DNA of 64,000 nucleotides, from the NCBI RefSeq assembly GCF_037076465.1, contig NZ_AP028908.1, forward strand, positions 1,984,001-2,048,000. The letters are read 5' to 3'. How positions within the stretch are numbered: the first letter of the stretch is position 1; each line of letters begins with the position of its first letter. The position numbers and the translations under genes were made by a program. This stretch comes from Pectobacterium araliae. GTDB taxonomy: Bacteria; Pseudomonadota; Gammaproteobacteria; Enterobacterales; Enterobacteriaceae. A model generated the notes under the pieces. It ran no database searches. It had not been told where the DNA came from and saw only the letters and a program-made list of their open reading frames with translations. Positions 48,954 to 58,871 of the stretch are shown here, one piece after another.

Positions 48954-50516
48954 GTGAAACTACGAACCAGAATTGCACTGCTGTGCGGTACGACCTTGTT
49001 AGGGATGCTAATTTTATCGGCAGTGGCGTTGAATACGCTTTATAGCACGATGATGAGCGAGCGCACTGGCCAACTCTCTACGCTGGTGGAACTGGCTCAT
49101 TCGGCGGCGCAGAAAGCGTATGACCAGGAGAAAAGTGGCCAGCTGTCGCGCGACGAAGCAGAGAAAGAAGCCAAGCGGGCGATAGCCAGTTTCCACCAAG
49201 GCGATCGTTATTTCTTCGTGCGTGGTTACACGAACGATGTGAACTATGTTCACCCTAACCCTAAGCGCATTGGTATCGTCGATGCGAATGGCGGCAAAGA
49301 AGCGGGGGAACGCTACCGTGCGTCGCTTCAGGGTAATACGATCGGCACCGTGATTGCGGAAGGGACGCGCCCAGGGCAGCAGAATAAGGTTGAGAAGCTT
49401 TATGCCGTCATCAAGTTCGAGCCTTGGGACTGGACGATTGGCTACGGTGATTACATTGACGATATCCAGCAAACATTCTGGCACAATGCGTTGATTTTAC
49501 TGTCTTTAGGGTTGGTTCTTCTGCTGATTATTTCCGCGTTTGCATGGAATATGTTGCGCACGCTGATGCGCCAGCTTGGCGGTGAGCCGCAGTACGCGGT
49601 GGATGTGGTACGCGAAATCGCGGAAGGCAATTTACGCGTTGACGTTGAAACGAAGCCGGGCGATCAAACCAGTATTCTCTACGCTATCCGCGCGATGCGA
49701 GACAACCTGTCGCATCTGGTTAATCAGGTTCGCAGCAGCACAAACTCCATTGCTACGGCTTCGACGCAGATCGCATCGGGTAACGGTGATTTGTCTGCGC
49801 GTACTGAATCGCAGGCCAGCGCCTTGGAACAGACGGCGGCGGCCATGGAACAGCTGACCGCAACGGTGAAACAGAACGCGGATAATGCGCGTTATGCGAA
49901 TGAACTCGCTGTATCGGCATCGGATGTGGCTGTTCGTGGCGGTGACGTTGTCAGCCGAGTTGTCGTGACGATGGATTCGATCAGTCTCTCATCGCGTAAA
50001 ATTGTGGATATCATCGGCGTGATTGACAGCATTGCTTTCCAGACGAACATTCTGGCGTTGAATGCAGCGGTGGAAGCCGCACGGGCGGGTGAGCAAGGAC
50101 GTGGTTTCGCCGTGGTCGCGAGTGAAGTGCGCACGCTGGCACAGCGCTCGGCATCCGCAGCCAAAGAAATTAAAAACTTGATTGATGATTCTGTCGCTAA
50201 GGTTGGAGAAGGCACTGATTTCGTGAAGCAGGCTGGCGATACCATGAGTGAAGTGGTTGAAAGTGTGCACCGTGTAACATCCATGATGGGCGAAATCAGC
50301 GTCGCGAGTGCAGAACAGCGTTCCGGTATTGAGCAGGTTAATCTCGCGATCTCGCAGATGGATCAGAGTACTGAACAGAATGCGGCACTGGTCGAAGAAG
50401 CGCTGGCCGCCGCAAGATCGCTGAGCGAACAGGCACAGGGTCTATCACGCACCGTTGAACAGTTCCGCGTCGATGAATCTGCGGGCAGCTATCTGGCACT
50501 GGGAGCAAGATCGTAG
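48954..50516 (+). CDS. Methyl-accepting chemotaxis protein with single Cache domain
   Basis: 520-residue inner-membrane chemoreceptor, GTG start at 48954. Membrane helix 1 near residues 7-30, a small periplasmic sCache-type sensor (residues about 35-180, with [20 protein letters not shown] and [14 protein letters not shown]), membrane helix 2 near 185-205, HAMP, then the MCP signalling domain with the hairpin tip [20 protein letters not shown]. There is no C-terminal CheR-docking pentapeptide; it ends GARS. sCache receptors of this kind often sense organic acids or similar small ligands, but the ligand cannot be told here. Pectobacterium genomes carry many such receptors for plant colonisation. 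Confidence 0.93.
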   Translation: MKLRTRIALLCGTTLLGMLILSAVALNTLYSTMMSERTGQLSTLVELAHSAAQKAYDQEKSGQLSRDEAEKEAKRAIASFHQGDRYFFVRGYTNDVNYVHPNPKRIGIVDANGGKEAGERYRASLQGNTIGTVIAEGTRPGQQNKVEKLYAVIKFEPWDWTIGYGDYIDDIQQTFWHNALILLSLGLVLLLIISAFAWNMLRTLMRQLGGEPQYAVDVVREIAEGNLRVDVETKPGDQTSILYAIRAMRDNLSHLVNQVRSSTNSIATASTQIASGNGDLSARTESQASALEQTAAAMEQLTATVKQNADNARYANELAVSASDVAVRGGDVVSRVVVTMDSISLSSRKIVDIIGVIDSIAFQTNILALNAAVEAARAGEQGRGFAVVASEVRTLAQRSASAAKEIKNLIDDSVAKVGEGTDFVKQAGDTMSEVVESVHRVTSMMGEISVASAEQRSGIEQVNLAISQMDQSTEQNAALVEEALAAARSLSEQAQGLSRTVEQFRVDESAGSYLALGARS

Positions 50517-50587
50517 AAACAACAAACGGCGGGGTTCAATAATAGAGTGAATCCTGCTGACGTTTCTCATCCATCCCATCACCATAA

Positions 50588-50629
50588 AAGAAAACGCCCC
50601 TGACTTGCGTCAAGGGCGTTTTCTTTTAT
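50588..50629. terminator. Bidirectional terminator between chemoreceptor gene and tRNA-Ser
   Basis: AAAGAAAACGCCC at the left pairs with GGGCGTTTTCTTT at the right, with TGAC/GTCA above it and a TTGC loop. A-run and T-run on either side let it act for the chemoreceptor (plus) and the tRNA (minus). Confidence 0.88.
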
Positions 50630-50630
50630 A

Positions 50631-50720
50631 TGGCGGTGAGGAAGGGATTCGAACCCTTGATACGTTTTCACGTATACACACTTTCCAGGCGTGCTCCTTC
50701 AGCCTCTCGGACACCTCACC
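50631..50720 (-). tRNA. serX: tRNA-Ser, anticodon GGA
   Basis: Read on the minus strand: acceptor GGTGAGG pairs with CCTCACC, CCA is encoded (50631-50633), the T-arm has GGTTCGAATCC, and a long variable arm (TATACGTGAAAACGTAT) marks a class II serine tRNA. The anticodon GGA, in CCTGGAAAG, is at 50684-50686, reading UCC and UCU. It is 90 nt. In E. coli one of the two identical genes for this tRNA, serX, lies near ycdX as here. Confidence 0.97.
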
Positions 50721-50999
50721 GTGATCTCGCCATATGTCATGCTGGCGGACGGCGCTAATGTAGGGAAATTGCGGAACAGCGTCAACAAACTTCTGCACTC
50801 AACGTGTGTAATGAGCCAAAGTTAACGCAATTTGTTGCTTTTCTCTCCGTTTCTACTCTCGCACTGGTTTATTTCCCGGCATTGCTTCAAGAAACAATGT
50901 TTCACTTTTGTTAATAATACGTTGTAATTCCGCTTACTGGCTGCGGAATATCCCTAAAAATGGTATGCTAACTTGCACTCGTTGACCCCAGGAGAACCT

Positions 51000-51737
51000 A
51001 TGTATCCCGTCGATTTACATATGCACACCGTTGCCAGTACGCATGCTTATAGTACTCTGCATGATTACATCATCGAAGCACAGCAGAAGAATATCCGTCT
51101 GTTTGCCATTACCGATCATGGTCCTGATATGGCGGATGCACCGCATTACTGGCACTTTATGAATATGCGTGTGTGGCCGCGTTTGGTTGATGGCGTCGGT
51201 ATCTTGCGTGGCATCGAAGCGAATATTAAAAATATCGAAGGCGACATCGACTGTACCGGACCCATGTTGGATCAGGTGGATGTGATTATTGCGGGCTTCC
51301 ATGAGCCGGTTTTTCCACCACAGGATAAAAATACGCATACTACGGCGATGATCGCGACTATGACACGTGGTGACGCGCATATCATTAGCCATCCTGGTAA
51401 CCCGAAATTTCCTGTCGATATCCGCGCGATTGCGGAAGCCGCGGCGAAATACAACGTGGCGTTGGAGCTGAATAACTCTTCTTTTATGCATTCACGCAAA
51501 GGCAGTGAACCAAACTGTCGGGCGATTGCGGAAGCCGTTCGTGACGCCGGTGGGTTACTCTCTTTAGGTTCTGATTCCCATATCGCGTTTTCTCTGGGGG
51601 ACTTTACCCACTGCGAGCGTATTTTGCAGGAAGTGAATTTCCCACAGGATCGGATATTAAATGTGAGTCCCCGTCGTGTGTTAGATTTCCTTGAGCAACG
51701 TGGGATGCCTGCAATTGCTGAGTTGATCGATTTGTGA
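51000..51737 (+). CDS. ycdX: PHP-family phosphatase YcdX
   Basis: 245 residues as in E. coli, from ATG 51000 with CAGGAGAA upstream. PHP-domain trinuclear zinc phosphatase: HMHTVAS (His7, His9), [18 protein letters not shown] and [12 protein letters not shown] supply the metal ligands. It has in vitro phosphatase activity; physiological substrate is unknown, though E. coli ycdX and ycdY are linked to swarming. ycdY follows 61 bp later. Confidence 0.95.
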   Translation: MYPVDLHMHTVASTHAYSTLHDYIIEAQQKNIRLFAITDHGPDMADAPHYWHFMNMRVWPRLVDGVGILRGIEANIKNIEGDIDCTGPMLDQVDVIIAGFHEPVFPPQDKNTHTTAMIATMTRGDAHIISHPGNPKFPVDIRAIAEAAAKYNVALELNNSSFMHSRKGSEPNCRAIAEAVRDAGGLLSLGSDSHIAFSLGDFTHCERILQEVNFPQDRILNVSPRRVLDFLEQRGMPAIAELIDL

Positions 51738-51798
51738 CGTTGTCACTTAAAAGCCGTTATTTAAAAACAGTATTACTTAAAAATAAATAGGATGATGA

Positions 51799-52374
51799 AT
51801 GAACGAGTTTTCTATTGTGTGCCGTCTGTTGGGCACGCTGTTTTATCGTCAGCCGCAGGATACCTTGCTGACACCGTTATTTGCGTTGATTAAAGACGGG
51901 AAACTGGCGCAGCACTGGCCGTTGGATCAAGATGCTTTGTTAGCACGGTTGCAAAAAGGTCTGGATTTACCCGCAATGGCGGCAGACTATCAGGTGTTGT
52001 TTGATCAAAAAAATGGCTCGGTTTCACCGTTGCGCTCGACCTATGAAAGCGATGCCGATGATGCGGAAATTCGTACCTTTCTGCAACAGCGTGGCATGCC
52101 GTTAAATGACGGTGTGGTGGGTCATTTTGGTAGCTTACTGCTGGCGGCATCATGGCTGGAAGATCAGGCACAGGAAGATGAAACCGCAGCGCAAATTACG
52201 CTGTTTGATGAATATCTATTACCGTGGAGCGATCGTTTTCTCGGCAAAGTAGAAAGTCATGCTACCACTGCATTCTATCGCACATTGGCGATAGTGTGCC
52301 GCGAAGCGCTGGAAGCCATGCGGGATGAGCTGGGCGAAAGTGAAGAAGATGATGAGTTGGAAGCGGAAGAATAA
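51799..52374 (+). CDS. ycdY: TorD-family chaperone YcdY
   Basis: 191-residue all-helical redox-enzyme maturation-type (TorD/DmsD family) protein, starting NEFSIVCRLLGTLFYRQPQD. Family blocks ADYQVLF, LLAASWLEDQ and EYLLPWSDRFLGKVE are present; the C-terminus is acidic. In E. coli YcdY stimulates YcdX by helping zinc insertion instead of serving a molybdoenzyme. The two genes are adjacent and likely form an operon. Confidence 0.94.
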   Translation: MNEFSIVCRLLGTLFYRQPQDTLLTPLFALIKDGKLAQHWPLDQDALLARLQKGLDLPAMAADYQVLFDQKNGSVSPLRSTYESDADDAEIRTFLQQRGMPLNDGVVGHFGSLLLAASWLEDQAQEDETAAQITLFDEYLLPWSDRFLGKVESHATTAFYRTLAIVCREALEAMRDELGESEEDDELEAEE

Positions 52375-52438
52375 TACGGTGGGATGAAACCGTATTACGC
52401 CGATAGCAGACATCACGTGTGCTATCGGCGGGGGAATA

Positions 52439-53005
52439 TTAGTCAGTAAACAGGATAACGATCTGGCCCGGTTTGATTTCGATGCCTTTCGCCATCTTCT
52501 TTGCCAGCGATTCTGTTGTGCTTTTATCCGCATTCAACAAATAGGCCGGTTTTTGATCAAAATAGCTTTTTAGCGATTGATTGAAATAAGGGCTCAGTGT
52601 TTTCATTACCGTCTGCATTTTTTCCGGTTGCACGGTGTAATCAACGAGTTCCATGTCTTTCAGATAAATCGCGCCCTGAGTTTTATCAAATACCGGCTGT
52701 GCTTTCAGTGTAAGCTTCATATCCGCCGCCTGATTGCCCAACAGGGAGGAAATATCGACCTTTGCGTTACCCGTCAGGGTCACTTTACCCGGTTCTGCGC
52801 GACCAATTTGACTGGATAGTTCGGTTAACACGATATGTGCATCCACCACGCCAGGCACGCCCAGTTGTTTCTGGTAATCATTGTGCTTTTGCAGGTACTC
52901 ATTCACTTCCTGTTCACTGAGCGAGTATTGGGTGAGCTTATTGCAACCGCTGAGTGTAAAGGCAAGCAGCACAGCAGCCGCTGCTATCCATCCTGATTTT
53001 TTCAT
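52439..53005 (-). CDS. yceB: YceB lipoprotein (DUF1439)
   Basis: 188-residue outer-membrane lipoprotein precursor; lipobox LSGC with acylated Cys at residue 21. The mature protein has a DUF1439 tubular-lipid-binding-like domain: GVVDAHIVLTELSSQIGR, GKVTLTGNAKVDISSLLG and KMAKGIEIKPGQIV are near-identical to E. coli YceB. In E. coli it neighbours pyrC and grxB; both are absent here. Confidence 0.94.
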   Translation of the reverse strand: MKKSGWIAAAAVLLAFTLSGCNKLTQYSLSEQEVNEYLQKHNDYQKQLGVPGVVDAHIVLTELSSQIGRAEPGKVTLTGNAKVDISSLLGNQAADMKLTLKAQPVFDKTQGAIYLKDMELVDYTVQPEKMQTVMKTLSPYFNQSLKSYFDQKPAYLLNADKSTTESLAKKMAKGIEIKPGQIVILFTD

Positions 53006-53254
53006 TATTTTAACCTCTTAGTACCATTTATGCGCGCGACTTATTCATTCGAGCAATGTCTTTACGTGGGCGATCTCTTTATATGAACAATCTACATAGT
53101 TTCGTATGGGCAGCGTGCGCCCGATACACAGAGTAAACAATAGGATAGCACTGAAATAGCCGATAATGCCGCTTAAGGATGAAACGGTGGAGCAAAACTG
53201 AATGGCTTGTGACGAAACAATGCTTTAAATGTATGAGGAAAGTAGAGAAGGACT

Positions 53255-53282
53255 GTACCGACGAGATCAAACTCGTCGGTAC
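53255..53282 (-). terminator. 11-bp perfect hairpin after mdtH
   Basis: GTACCGACGAG and CTCGTCGGTAC pair perfectly around ATCAAA, 8 bp past the mdtH stop on the minus strand. No T-run follows, but position suggests a terminator. The rest of the 285-bp gap to yceB shows no gene. Confidence 0.6.
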
Positions 53283-53290
53283 TATTCAAA

Positions 53291-54496
53291 CTAATGCCCC
53301 CCCAACATCGCAGGTTCGATGCGACGTTGGTTGAACTGCCAGTACAGTGCGGCTAGCGTCAGGAACCCGATGGTGCCGAGCATGAACCACGGTAGCTCCG
53401 GTTGATTCAGCGCATGTCCGGTATCAAATAGCCAGCCACCGCCGCTGTAACCAATCGCGCCACCAAGTGCCAATCCAAGCCGACTGAAACCCATATAGCT
53501 GCCCCTTGCCCTGGCGTCTGCCAGAGAGGCACTTAAGGTTTCACGCGCGGGTTCAGCGATAATTGAGCCAATGTAAAACAAGCAGATAAGCATCAGCAGT
53601 GTTTGAAGCTCTGTCGTCATCCCGATCGGAAACATGCTGACAGACATGATAAACAGCCCGGCCATAAGACGTTGTTCCAGCCGGAAGTGTTTCTCGCTCC
53701 AGCGAGCGATAGGGTAAAGCAGCGTCAGCGACAGCGCCGCTTCAATGGCGTACATCCATTTCACGGCAGATGGTGTTCCAGCGAGTTGGTTGACCATAAT
53801 CGGGAGCATCAACAGAACTTGTACGGCCAGCATGTAATAGCCTGTCAGCGTTAATACATACATCAGGAAACGACGATCGCGAATTACGCGCATCAGACCT
53901 TCCCCGATCGGGGTTCTTACTGTCGAAATGCGATAGGCGGGTAGTAACCAGGCATTGAGCGCAGCCGCAAGTACGAAGATAACGGCTCCTGCCCAACAAA
54001 CAATCTCGAAATCGTACTGAAGTAACCAACTGCCGATTAGGGCACCGATAACGGCGCCAGCGCTATCTTGCATCATTAACAGGGAGTAGAAGCGGCCGCG
54101 CTCCTGCGGACGCACCAATTTGATTACCAGCGCGGTACGCGGTGGATCGAATAGCGTGCCACCAAGGCCGGATAGCGCACAAGACAACCAGAGCAGCCAG
54201 GGCTCATCGGCAATCGCCATAAAAACGAAGCCGGAGGCACGCAGCAGCATCCCAGTGATAATCATCGGCTTGGCGCCAAAACGATCGGCAATAGCCCCGC
54301 CGAAAATACCGAGCCCTTGCTGAATAAACTGGCGTAATCCCAAGGCGATACCGACTAATAATGCAGCCCAGCCGAGATCGTCGACAAAACGGATGGAAAT
54401 AAGGGGAAAAACAACGAAGAACCCTAAAACCACCAGCATATTATCTAGTAATAAAAAATATTTACCCAAGCTCCGAGCTTGCGACATCAGAGGCAT
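53291..54496 (-). CDS. mdtH: Multidrug efflux MFS transporter MdtH
   Basis: 401-residue, 12-helix major facilitator protein, nearly the E. coli length (402). The family motif between helices 2 and 3 reads [32 protein letters not shown] and [19 protein letters not shown] are conserved with E. coli YceL/MdtH. Overproduction in E. coli gives quinolone resistance; the natural substrate is unknown. It is divergent from rimJ. Confidence 0.95.
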   Translation of the reverse strand: MPLMSQARSLGKYFLLLDNMLVVLGFFVVFPLISIRFVDDLGWAALLVGIALGLRQFIQQGLGIFGGAIADRFGAKPMIITGMLLRASGFVFMAIADEPWLLWLSCALSGLGGTLFDPPRTALVIKLVRPQERGRFYSLLMMQDSAGAVIGALIGSWLLQYDFEIVCWAGAVIFVLAAALNAWLLPAYRISTVRTPIGEGLMRVIRDRRFLMYVLTLTGYYMLAVQVLLMLPIMVNQLAGTPSAVKWMYAIEAALSLTLLYPIARWSEKHFRLEQRLMAGLFIMSVSMFPIGMTTELQTLLMLICLFYIGSIIAEPARETLSASLADARARGSYMGFSRLGLALGGAIGYSGGGWLFDTGHALNQPELPWFMLGTIGFLTLAALYWQFNQRRIEPAMLGGH

Positions 54497-54811
54497 GTTT
54501 CACCACAATGAAAAAAGAAGGAAAATAACAGACGTGACTATTTTGTACTCTAATCCGACTTTGGTATAGCCTATTGTTGGATAATATTTTTTTATCGATT
54601 TAACGTTATGTGAGTAGCATTTTGGCGAGAAAAAATGGCTTTCCTGATTCAATTGCGCAATAACTCGGCGAAGAGGATTTTACGCCTATGAATTTATGTG
54701 GTTATAGTAAGGATTATCGGAAATACCGATATTTTGTGCTTGTGTAGAATAGTGATTTTTTCAGTGCCGATGAATTTTACTTATCGACAACATGGAGAGG
54801 TAGGGGGAAAA
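54497..54811. other. Divergent promoter region between mdtH and rimJ
   Basis: 315 bp, AT-rich, with no credible gene (only reading frames of about 20 codons). No operator or repeat was recognised. Confidence 0.5.
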
Positions 54812-55396
54812 ATGTTTGGCTATCGTTCAACACCAGCAAGAGTGCAGTTGACAACCGACAGGCTGGTGGTGCGTCTGGCCCATGAACGCGATGCATGGCG
54901 TTTGGCTGAATACTATTCTGAAAATCGTGATTTTCTCAAACCGTGGGAGCCCGTGAGGGACGCGAGCCATTGTTATCCATCAGGCTGGCAGGCGCGGCTG
55001 AGCGTGATTAATGATATGCATAAACAGGGCAGTGCCTATTACTTCCTCCTGTTAGATCCGAATGAAAACGAAGTGTGTGGCGTAGCTAATTTTAGCAATG
55101 TGTTACGGGGCTCGTTTCACGCCTGCTATCTGGGCTATTCCCTCGGTCAAAAATGGCAAGGGCAGGGGCTGATGTATGAAGCGTTGCAGCCCGCGCTGCG
55201 TTATATGCAGCGTCAACAGCATATGCACCGCATCATGGCTAACTATATGCCGCACAACCAGCGTAGCGGGAATTTATTGACGCGTTTGGGGTTTGAACGT
55301 GAAGGCTATGCGAAGGACTATCTGCTTATTGATGGAAAATGGCAGGATCACGTATTAACCGCGCTGACCAACGCCGAGTGGAAGTCTCCGCGTTAA
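54812..55396 (+). CDS. rimJ: Ribosomal protein S5 alanine N-acetyltransferase
   Basis: 194 residues as in E. coli when started at ATG 54812 ([20 protein letters not shown]), with GGAGAGGTAGGGG upstream; the frame is open to 54698 but that part is not conserved. GNAT fold: acetyl-CoA-binding stretch [17 protein letters not shown] and the C-terminal [23 protein letters not shown]. Acetylates the N-terminal Ala of S5 and assists 30S assembly. yceH follows after 6 bp. Confidence 0.96.
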   Translation: MFGYRSTPARVQLTTDRLVVRLAHERDAWRLAEYYSENRDFLKPWEPVRDASHCYPSGWQARLSVINDMHKQGSAYYFLLLDPNENEVCGVANFSNVLRGSFHACYLGYSLGQKWQGQGLMYEALQPALRYMQRQQHMHRIMANYMPHNQRSGNLLTRLGFEREGYAKDYLLIDGKWQDHVLTALTNAEWKSPR

Positions 55397-55402
55397 GGAA
55401 AA

Positions 55403-56044
55403 ATGATGAAATACCAATTGGATGCTCGTGAAGCCCGCGTGATCGGCTGTATGTTGGAAAAGCAGATCACCACACCAGATCAATACCCCATGTCACTAAA
55501 CGGTATCACCACAGCCTGCAATCAGAAAACCAACCGCGAGCCAGTGATGGAACTGAGCGAAAGCGAGGTGCAGCAAACGTTGGATTTGCTGGTGAAAAAG
55601 CACTTCCTACGTACGCTCAGTGGTTTTGGTAACCGTGTTGTGAAGTACGAACATCGTTTTTGTAATTCCGAATTTGGCGACCTGAAACTCTCTCCTGCGG
55701 AAGTGGCGCTGGTAACCACGCTCCTTCTCCGTGGTTCACAGACCCCGGGGGAACTGCGTACGCGCGCGGCTCGATTGTATGAATTTTCAGATGTCAGCGA
55801 AGCCGAATCCACGCTTGAGCAACTGCAACGGCGTGACGATGGTCCATTTGTGGTCAGGCTCGCGCGGGAAGCGGGTAAACGAGAAAGCCGCTATCAGCAT
55901 CTTTTCAGCGGTGAGGTCAGCGATGTATTGGCTTCTGAGGAAGAAACGGCGAGCGACAAGTCGCATCCGCTTACCGAGCGGGTTGAGGCGTTAGAAAAAG
56001 AGGTCGCTGAACTCAAGCGCCAGCTTGCCGTGCTGTTAGCGTAA
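55403..56044 (+). CDS. yceH: YceH, UPF0502/DUF480 winged-helix protein
   Basis: 213-residue protein of unknown function made of two winged-helix-like repeats ([18 protein letters not shown] and [16 protein letters not shown]) with a C-terminal coiled coil ([20 protein letters not shown]). Conserved [10 protein letters not shown] and [14 protein letters not shown] blocks match E. coli YceH. Lies 6 bp after rimJ and 28 bp before mviM, so likely co-transcribed. A DNA-binding role is suggested by fold only. Confidence 0.93.
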   Translation: MMKYQLDAREARVIGCMLEKQITTPDQYPMSLNGITTACNQKTNREPVMELSESEVQQTLDLLVKKHFLRTLSGFGNRVVKYEHRFCNSEFGDLKLSPAEVALVTTLLLRGSQTPGELRTRAARLYEFSDVSEAESTLEQLQRRDDGPFVVRLAREAGKRESRYQHLFSGEVSDVLASEEETASDKSHPLTERVEALEKEVAELKRQLAVLLA

Positions 56045-56072
56045 TGCATTTGTACCAGGGAGAATACCAGCC

Positions 56073-57038
56073 ATGAAGCCTCAGTTGCCATCCGCGGACA
56101 GTACCGCAGAACCTATCGTATCCACCCGACGCCCCCGCATCGGTGTCGTCGGGCTAGGAGGCATCGCGCAGAAAGCTTATTTGCCCATTCTCAGCCAGGC
56201 TGCTCGCTGGGAACTGGTCGGTGCCTATTCTCCTGACCAGCAAAAAACGCAGCGGATTTGCCAGAACTACCGGATGACGAATTTCTCTACGTTGGATGAG
56301 TTAGCGGCTCATTGTGAGGCTGTTTTTGTCCATAGCAGTACCGCTAGCCATTTCTCCGTAGTGAGCCAACTGCTTAAAGCAGGTGTCGATGTCTATGTGG
56401 ATAAACCGCTGGCAGAAACGCTGGATCAGGCGGAAATGCTGGTCGAATTGGCAGAACAACAAAAAAGAATTCTGATGGTCGGTTTTAATCGCCGTTTTGC
56501 CCCGTGTTATCAGCAGTTAAAACAGCGGTTAGACCAACCTGCATCTCTGCGTATGGATAAACACCGCATTGATAGCGTCGGGCCACAGGACGTGCGTTTT
56601 ACCTTGCTGGATGACTATCTGCACGTAGTGGATACCGCGCTATGGCTGGCTGGCAGCGATGCTCAGTTGGTTGATGGTGTGCTGCATGCGAATGCGGACG
56701 GTCAACTGCTGTATGCCGAGCACCATTTCCAGAGCGGCGACTGTCAAGTGACGACCAGTATGCATCGTCAGGCCGGTAGCCAGCGGGAATGGGTTCAGGC
56801 TGTTGCTAAGGGAGGCCTCTATCAGGTAGACGAGATGCGTGCATGGCGTGAAGATCGTGAGGGAATGACGTTCAGCCCAGCGGTGCCATCCTGGCAAACT
56901 ACGCTAGAACAACGCGGGTTTGTCGGTGCAGTGCATCATTTCATGACCGCGATTGAACAACGAAAACCAGCGGAAACATCAGGTAATCAAGCGTTACTGG
57001 CCCAGCGTATGATTGAGAAATTGCTGGGAAAAAGCTGA
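56073..57038 (+). CDS. mviM: Gfo/Idh/MocA-family oxidoreductase MviM (YceM)
   Basis: 321-residue putative NAD(P)-dependent oxidoreductase. The nucleotide-binding motif GVVGLGGIAQKAYLP sits near residue 24, preceded by a hydrophilic stretch that E. coli YceM (307) mostly lacks; the family motif VDVYVDKPLAETLDQAE and FNRRFAPCYQQ follow. ATG 56073 has AGGGAGAA upstream, supporting the longer start. Substrate unknown; the gene precedes murJ as in E. coli. Confidence 0.93.
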   Translation: MKPQLPSADSTAEPIVSTRRPRIGVVGLGGIAQKAYLPILSQAARWELVGAYSPDQQKTQRICQNYRMTNFSTLDELAAHCEAVFVHSSTASHFSVVSQLLKAGVDVYVDKPLAETLDQAEMLVELAEQQKRILMVGFNRRFAPCYQQLKQRLDQPASLRMDKHRIDSVGPQDVRFTLLDDYLHVVDTALWLAGSDAQLVDGVLHANADGQLLYAEHHFQSGDCQVTTSMHRQAGSQREWVQAVAKGGLYQVDEMRAWREDREGMTFSPAVPSWQTTLEQRGFVGAVHHFMTAIEQRKPAETSGNQALLAQRMIEKLLGKS

Positions 57039-57165
57039 AAAGTTCGGCGGTTATGGCAATGTTAAGTAGCTATTACACGCGCAATGCGTAGACTAGTCGC
57101 ACCTCGCAATCAGGATGACCTCAACGGGTCAACAATCACCCCTGAACCGTTCAGAACATAATCGG

Positions 57166-58701
57166 ATGAATTTACTTAAATCACTGGCTGCCGTCAGTTC
57201 CATGACCATGTTATCACGCGTGTTAGGGTTTGTGCGCGATGCTATTGTCGCCCGCATTTTTGGGGCAGGCATGGCGACGGATGCCTTTTTTGTGGCGTTC
57301 AAATTACCCAACCTGCTTCGCCGTATTTTCGCGGAAGGCGCATTCTCACAGGCATTCGTACCTATTCTCGCCGAATATAAAAGCCAGCAGGGCGATGAGG
57401 CTACGCGAACGTTCCTCGCTTATGTTTCCGGTATGCTGACGCTGATTCTGGCGCTGGTTACCGTTGCGGGGATGGTCGCCGCCCCTTGGGTCATTATGGT
57501 CACGGCTCCTGGCTTTGCCGCGACGCCTGATCGCTTTGAGCTTACCTCTAATTTACTCAGAGTCACGTTTCCCTATATCCTGCTGATCTCACTGACTTCC
57601 ATGGTAGGTTCGGTGCTGAACACTTGGAACCGTTTCTCGGTGCCAGCATTTGCGCCGACGCTGCTTAACGTCAGCATGATTGGCTTCTCGCTGTTTGCTG
57701 CGCCGTATTTTAATCCTCCCGTTATGGCGCTGGCCTGGGCGGTATTAGTGGGTGGTTTACTGCAACTCGGCTATCAATTGCCGCATCTGAAAAAGATTGG
57801 GATGTTGGTCTTGCCGCGCCTGAAATGGCGTGACCCGAGTGTCTGGCGAGTCATGAAGCTGATGGGGCCTGCGGTTTTAGGCGTGTCGGTGAGCCAGATT
57901 TCGCTGATCATTAACACTATTTTCGCGTCCTTCCTCAGCGAGGGCGCGGTATCATGGATGTATTACGCCGATCGTCTGATGGAATTTCCGTCCGGCGTGC
58001 TGGGTGTGGCGTTAGGGACGATCTTACTGCCGTCGCTGGCGAAAAGTTTTGCCAGTGGCAATCATGATGACTATTCCCGTCTCATGGATTGGGGGCTCCG
58101 TTTGTGTTTCCTGCTGGCGCTGCCGAGTGCGGTCGCATTAGGCATTTTGGCTAAACCGTTAACCGTGTCGCTGTTCCAGTACGGCAAATTTAGTGCTTTT
58201 GATGCGTTGATGACGCAACGTGCGTTGGTTGCTTACTCGATTGGGCTGATGGGGTTGATTGTCGTCAAAGTGTTAGTGCCTGGCTTTTATTCTCGGCAAG
58301 ATATCAAGACGCCAGTAAAAATCGCGATAGTTACGCTGATTCTGACACAGGTTATGAACCTGATCTTTATCGGTCCGTTGCAACATGCGGGTCTGGCATT
58401 GTCCATCGGTCTGGCCTCCTGCCTGAATGCAGGATTGCTGTACTGGCAACTGCGTAAGCAGGATATTTTCCGACCACTGCCGGGTTGGCGAGGATTCTTG
58501 GGTCGCCTGCTGGCAGCAGTTATCGTGATGGCATTGGTTTTGCTGGGCATGCTGTGGTGGATGCCCGAATGGGATGACGGCAATATGACGATGCGTATTC
58601 TGCGTCTGTTGCTGGTTGTTGTCGCAGGGGCGGGTTCCTATTTCGCCACGCTGGCACTGTTGGGATTCCGACCACGGGACTTCGCCCGCCGTAGCGTGTA
58701 A
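57166..58701 (+). CDS. murJ: Lipid II flippase MurJ (MviN)
   Basis: 511 residues as in E. coli when started at ATG 57166 ([20 protein letters not shown]); an in-frame ATG at 57115 would add 17 residues and neither has a strong ribosome site. A 14-helix MOP-superfamily flippase that moves lipid II across the inner membrane for peptidoglycan synthesis; essential in E. coli. [20 protein letters not shown] and [20 protein letters not shown] are diagnostic. In E. coli the flagellar flgN-flgM cluster follows; here argS converges instead. Confidence 0.97.
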   Translation: MNLLKSLAAVSSMTMLSRVLGFVRDAIVARIFGAGMATDAFFVAFKLPNLLRRIFAEGAFSQAFVPILAEYKSQQGDEATRTFLAYVSGMLTLILALVTVAGMVAAPWVIMVTAPGFAATPDRFELTSNLLRVTFPYILLISLTSMVGSVLNTWNRFSVPAFAPTLLNVSMIGFSLFAAPYFNPPVMALAWAVLVGGLLQLGYQLPHLKKIGMLVLPRLKWRDPSVWRVMKLMGPAVLGVSVSQISLIINTIFASFLSEGAVSWMYYADRLMEFPSGVLGVALGTILLPSLAKSFASGNHDDYSRLMDWGLRLCFLLALPSAVALGILAKPLTVSLFQYGKFSAFDALMTQRALVAYSIGLMGLIVVKVLVPGFYSRQDIKTPVKIAIVTLILTQVMNLIFIGPLQHAGLALSIGLASCLNAGLLYWQLRKQDIFRPLPGWRGFLGRLLAAVIVMALVLLGMLWWMPEWDDGNMTMRILRLLLVVVAGAGSYFATLALLGFRPRDFARRSV

Positions 58702-58734
58702 CAGCGCGACGCCATTGCGGAGTAAAAAAACGTA

Positions 58735-58775
58735 GGGAACGTTTTTCAACGTTGCACAGCAACGGCCCTCAGGGT
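58735..58775 (+). repeat. Short intergenic repeat, copy 2 (GGGAACG family)
   Basis: Second copy of the repeat at 28093-28133: GGGAACGTTTTTCAACG, then a hairpin GTTGC ACA GCAAC, then CGGCC and AGGGTG. It lies between the convergent murJ and argS genes. Confidence 0.65.
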
Positions 58776-58797
58776 GACGGACAAGGATGTTCGTCAT

Positions 58798-58837
58798 AAA
58801 AAAACGCCATTGGTTTGTCACCAATGGCGTTTTACTT
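58798..58837. terminator. Bidirectional terminator between murJ and argS
   Basis: AAAAAACGCCATTGGT pairs with ACCAATGGCGTTTT around TTGTC, with A-run left and T-run right, suiting both converging genes. Confidence 0.9.
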
Positions 58838-58871
58838 TCAATCGATGAATACGTTTTCAGGCGATGGAGAA

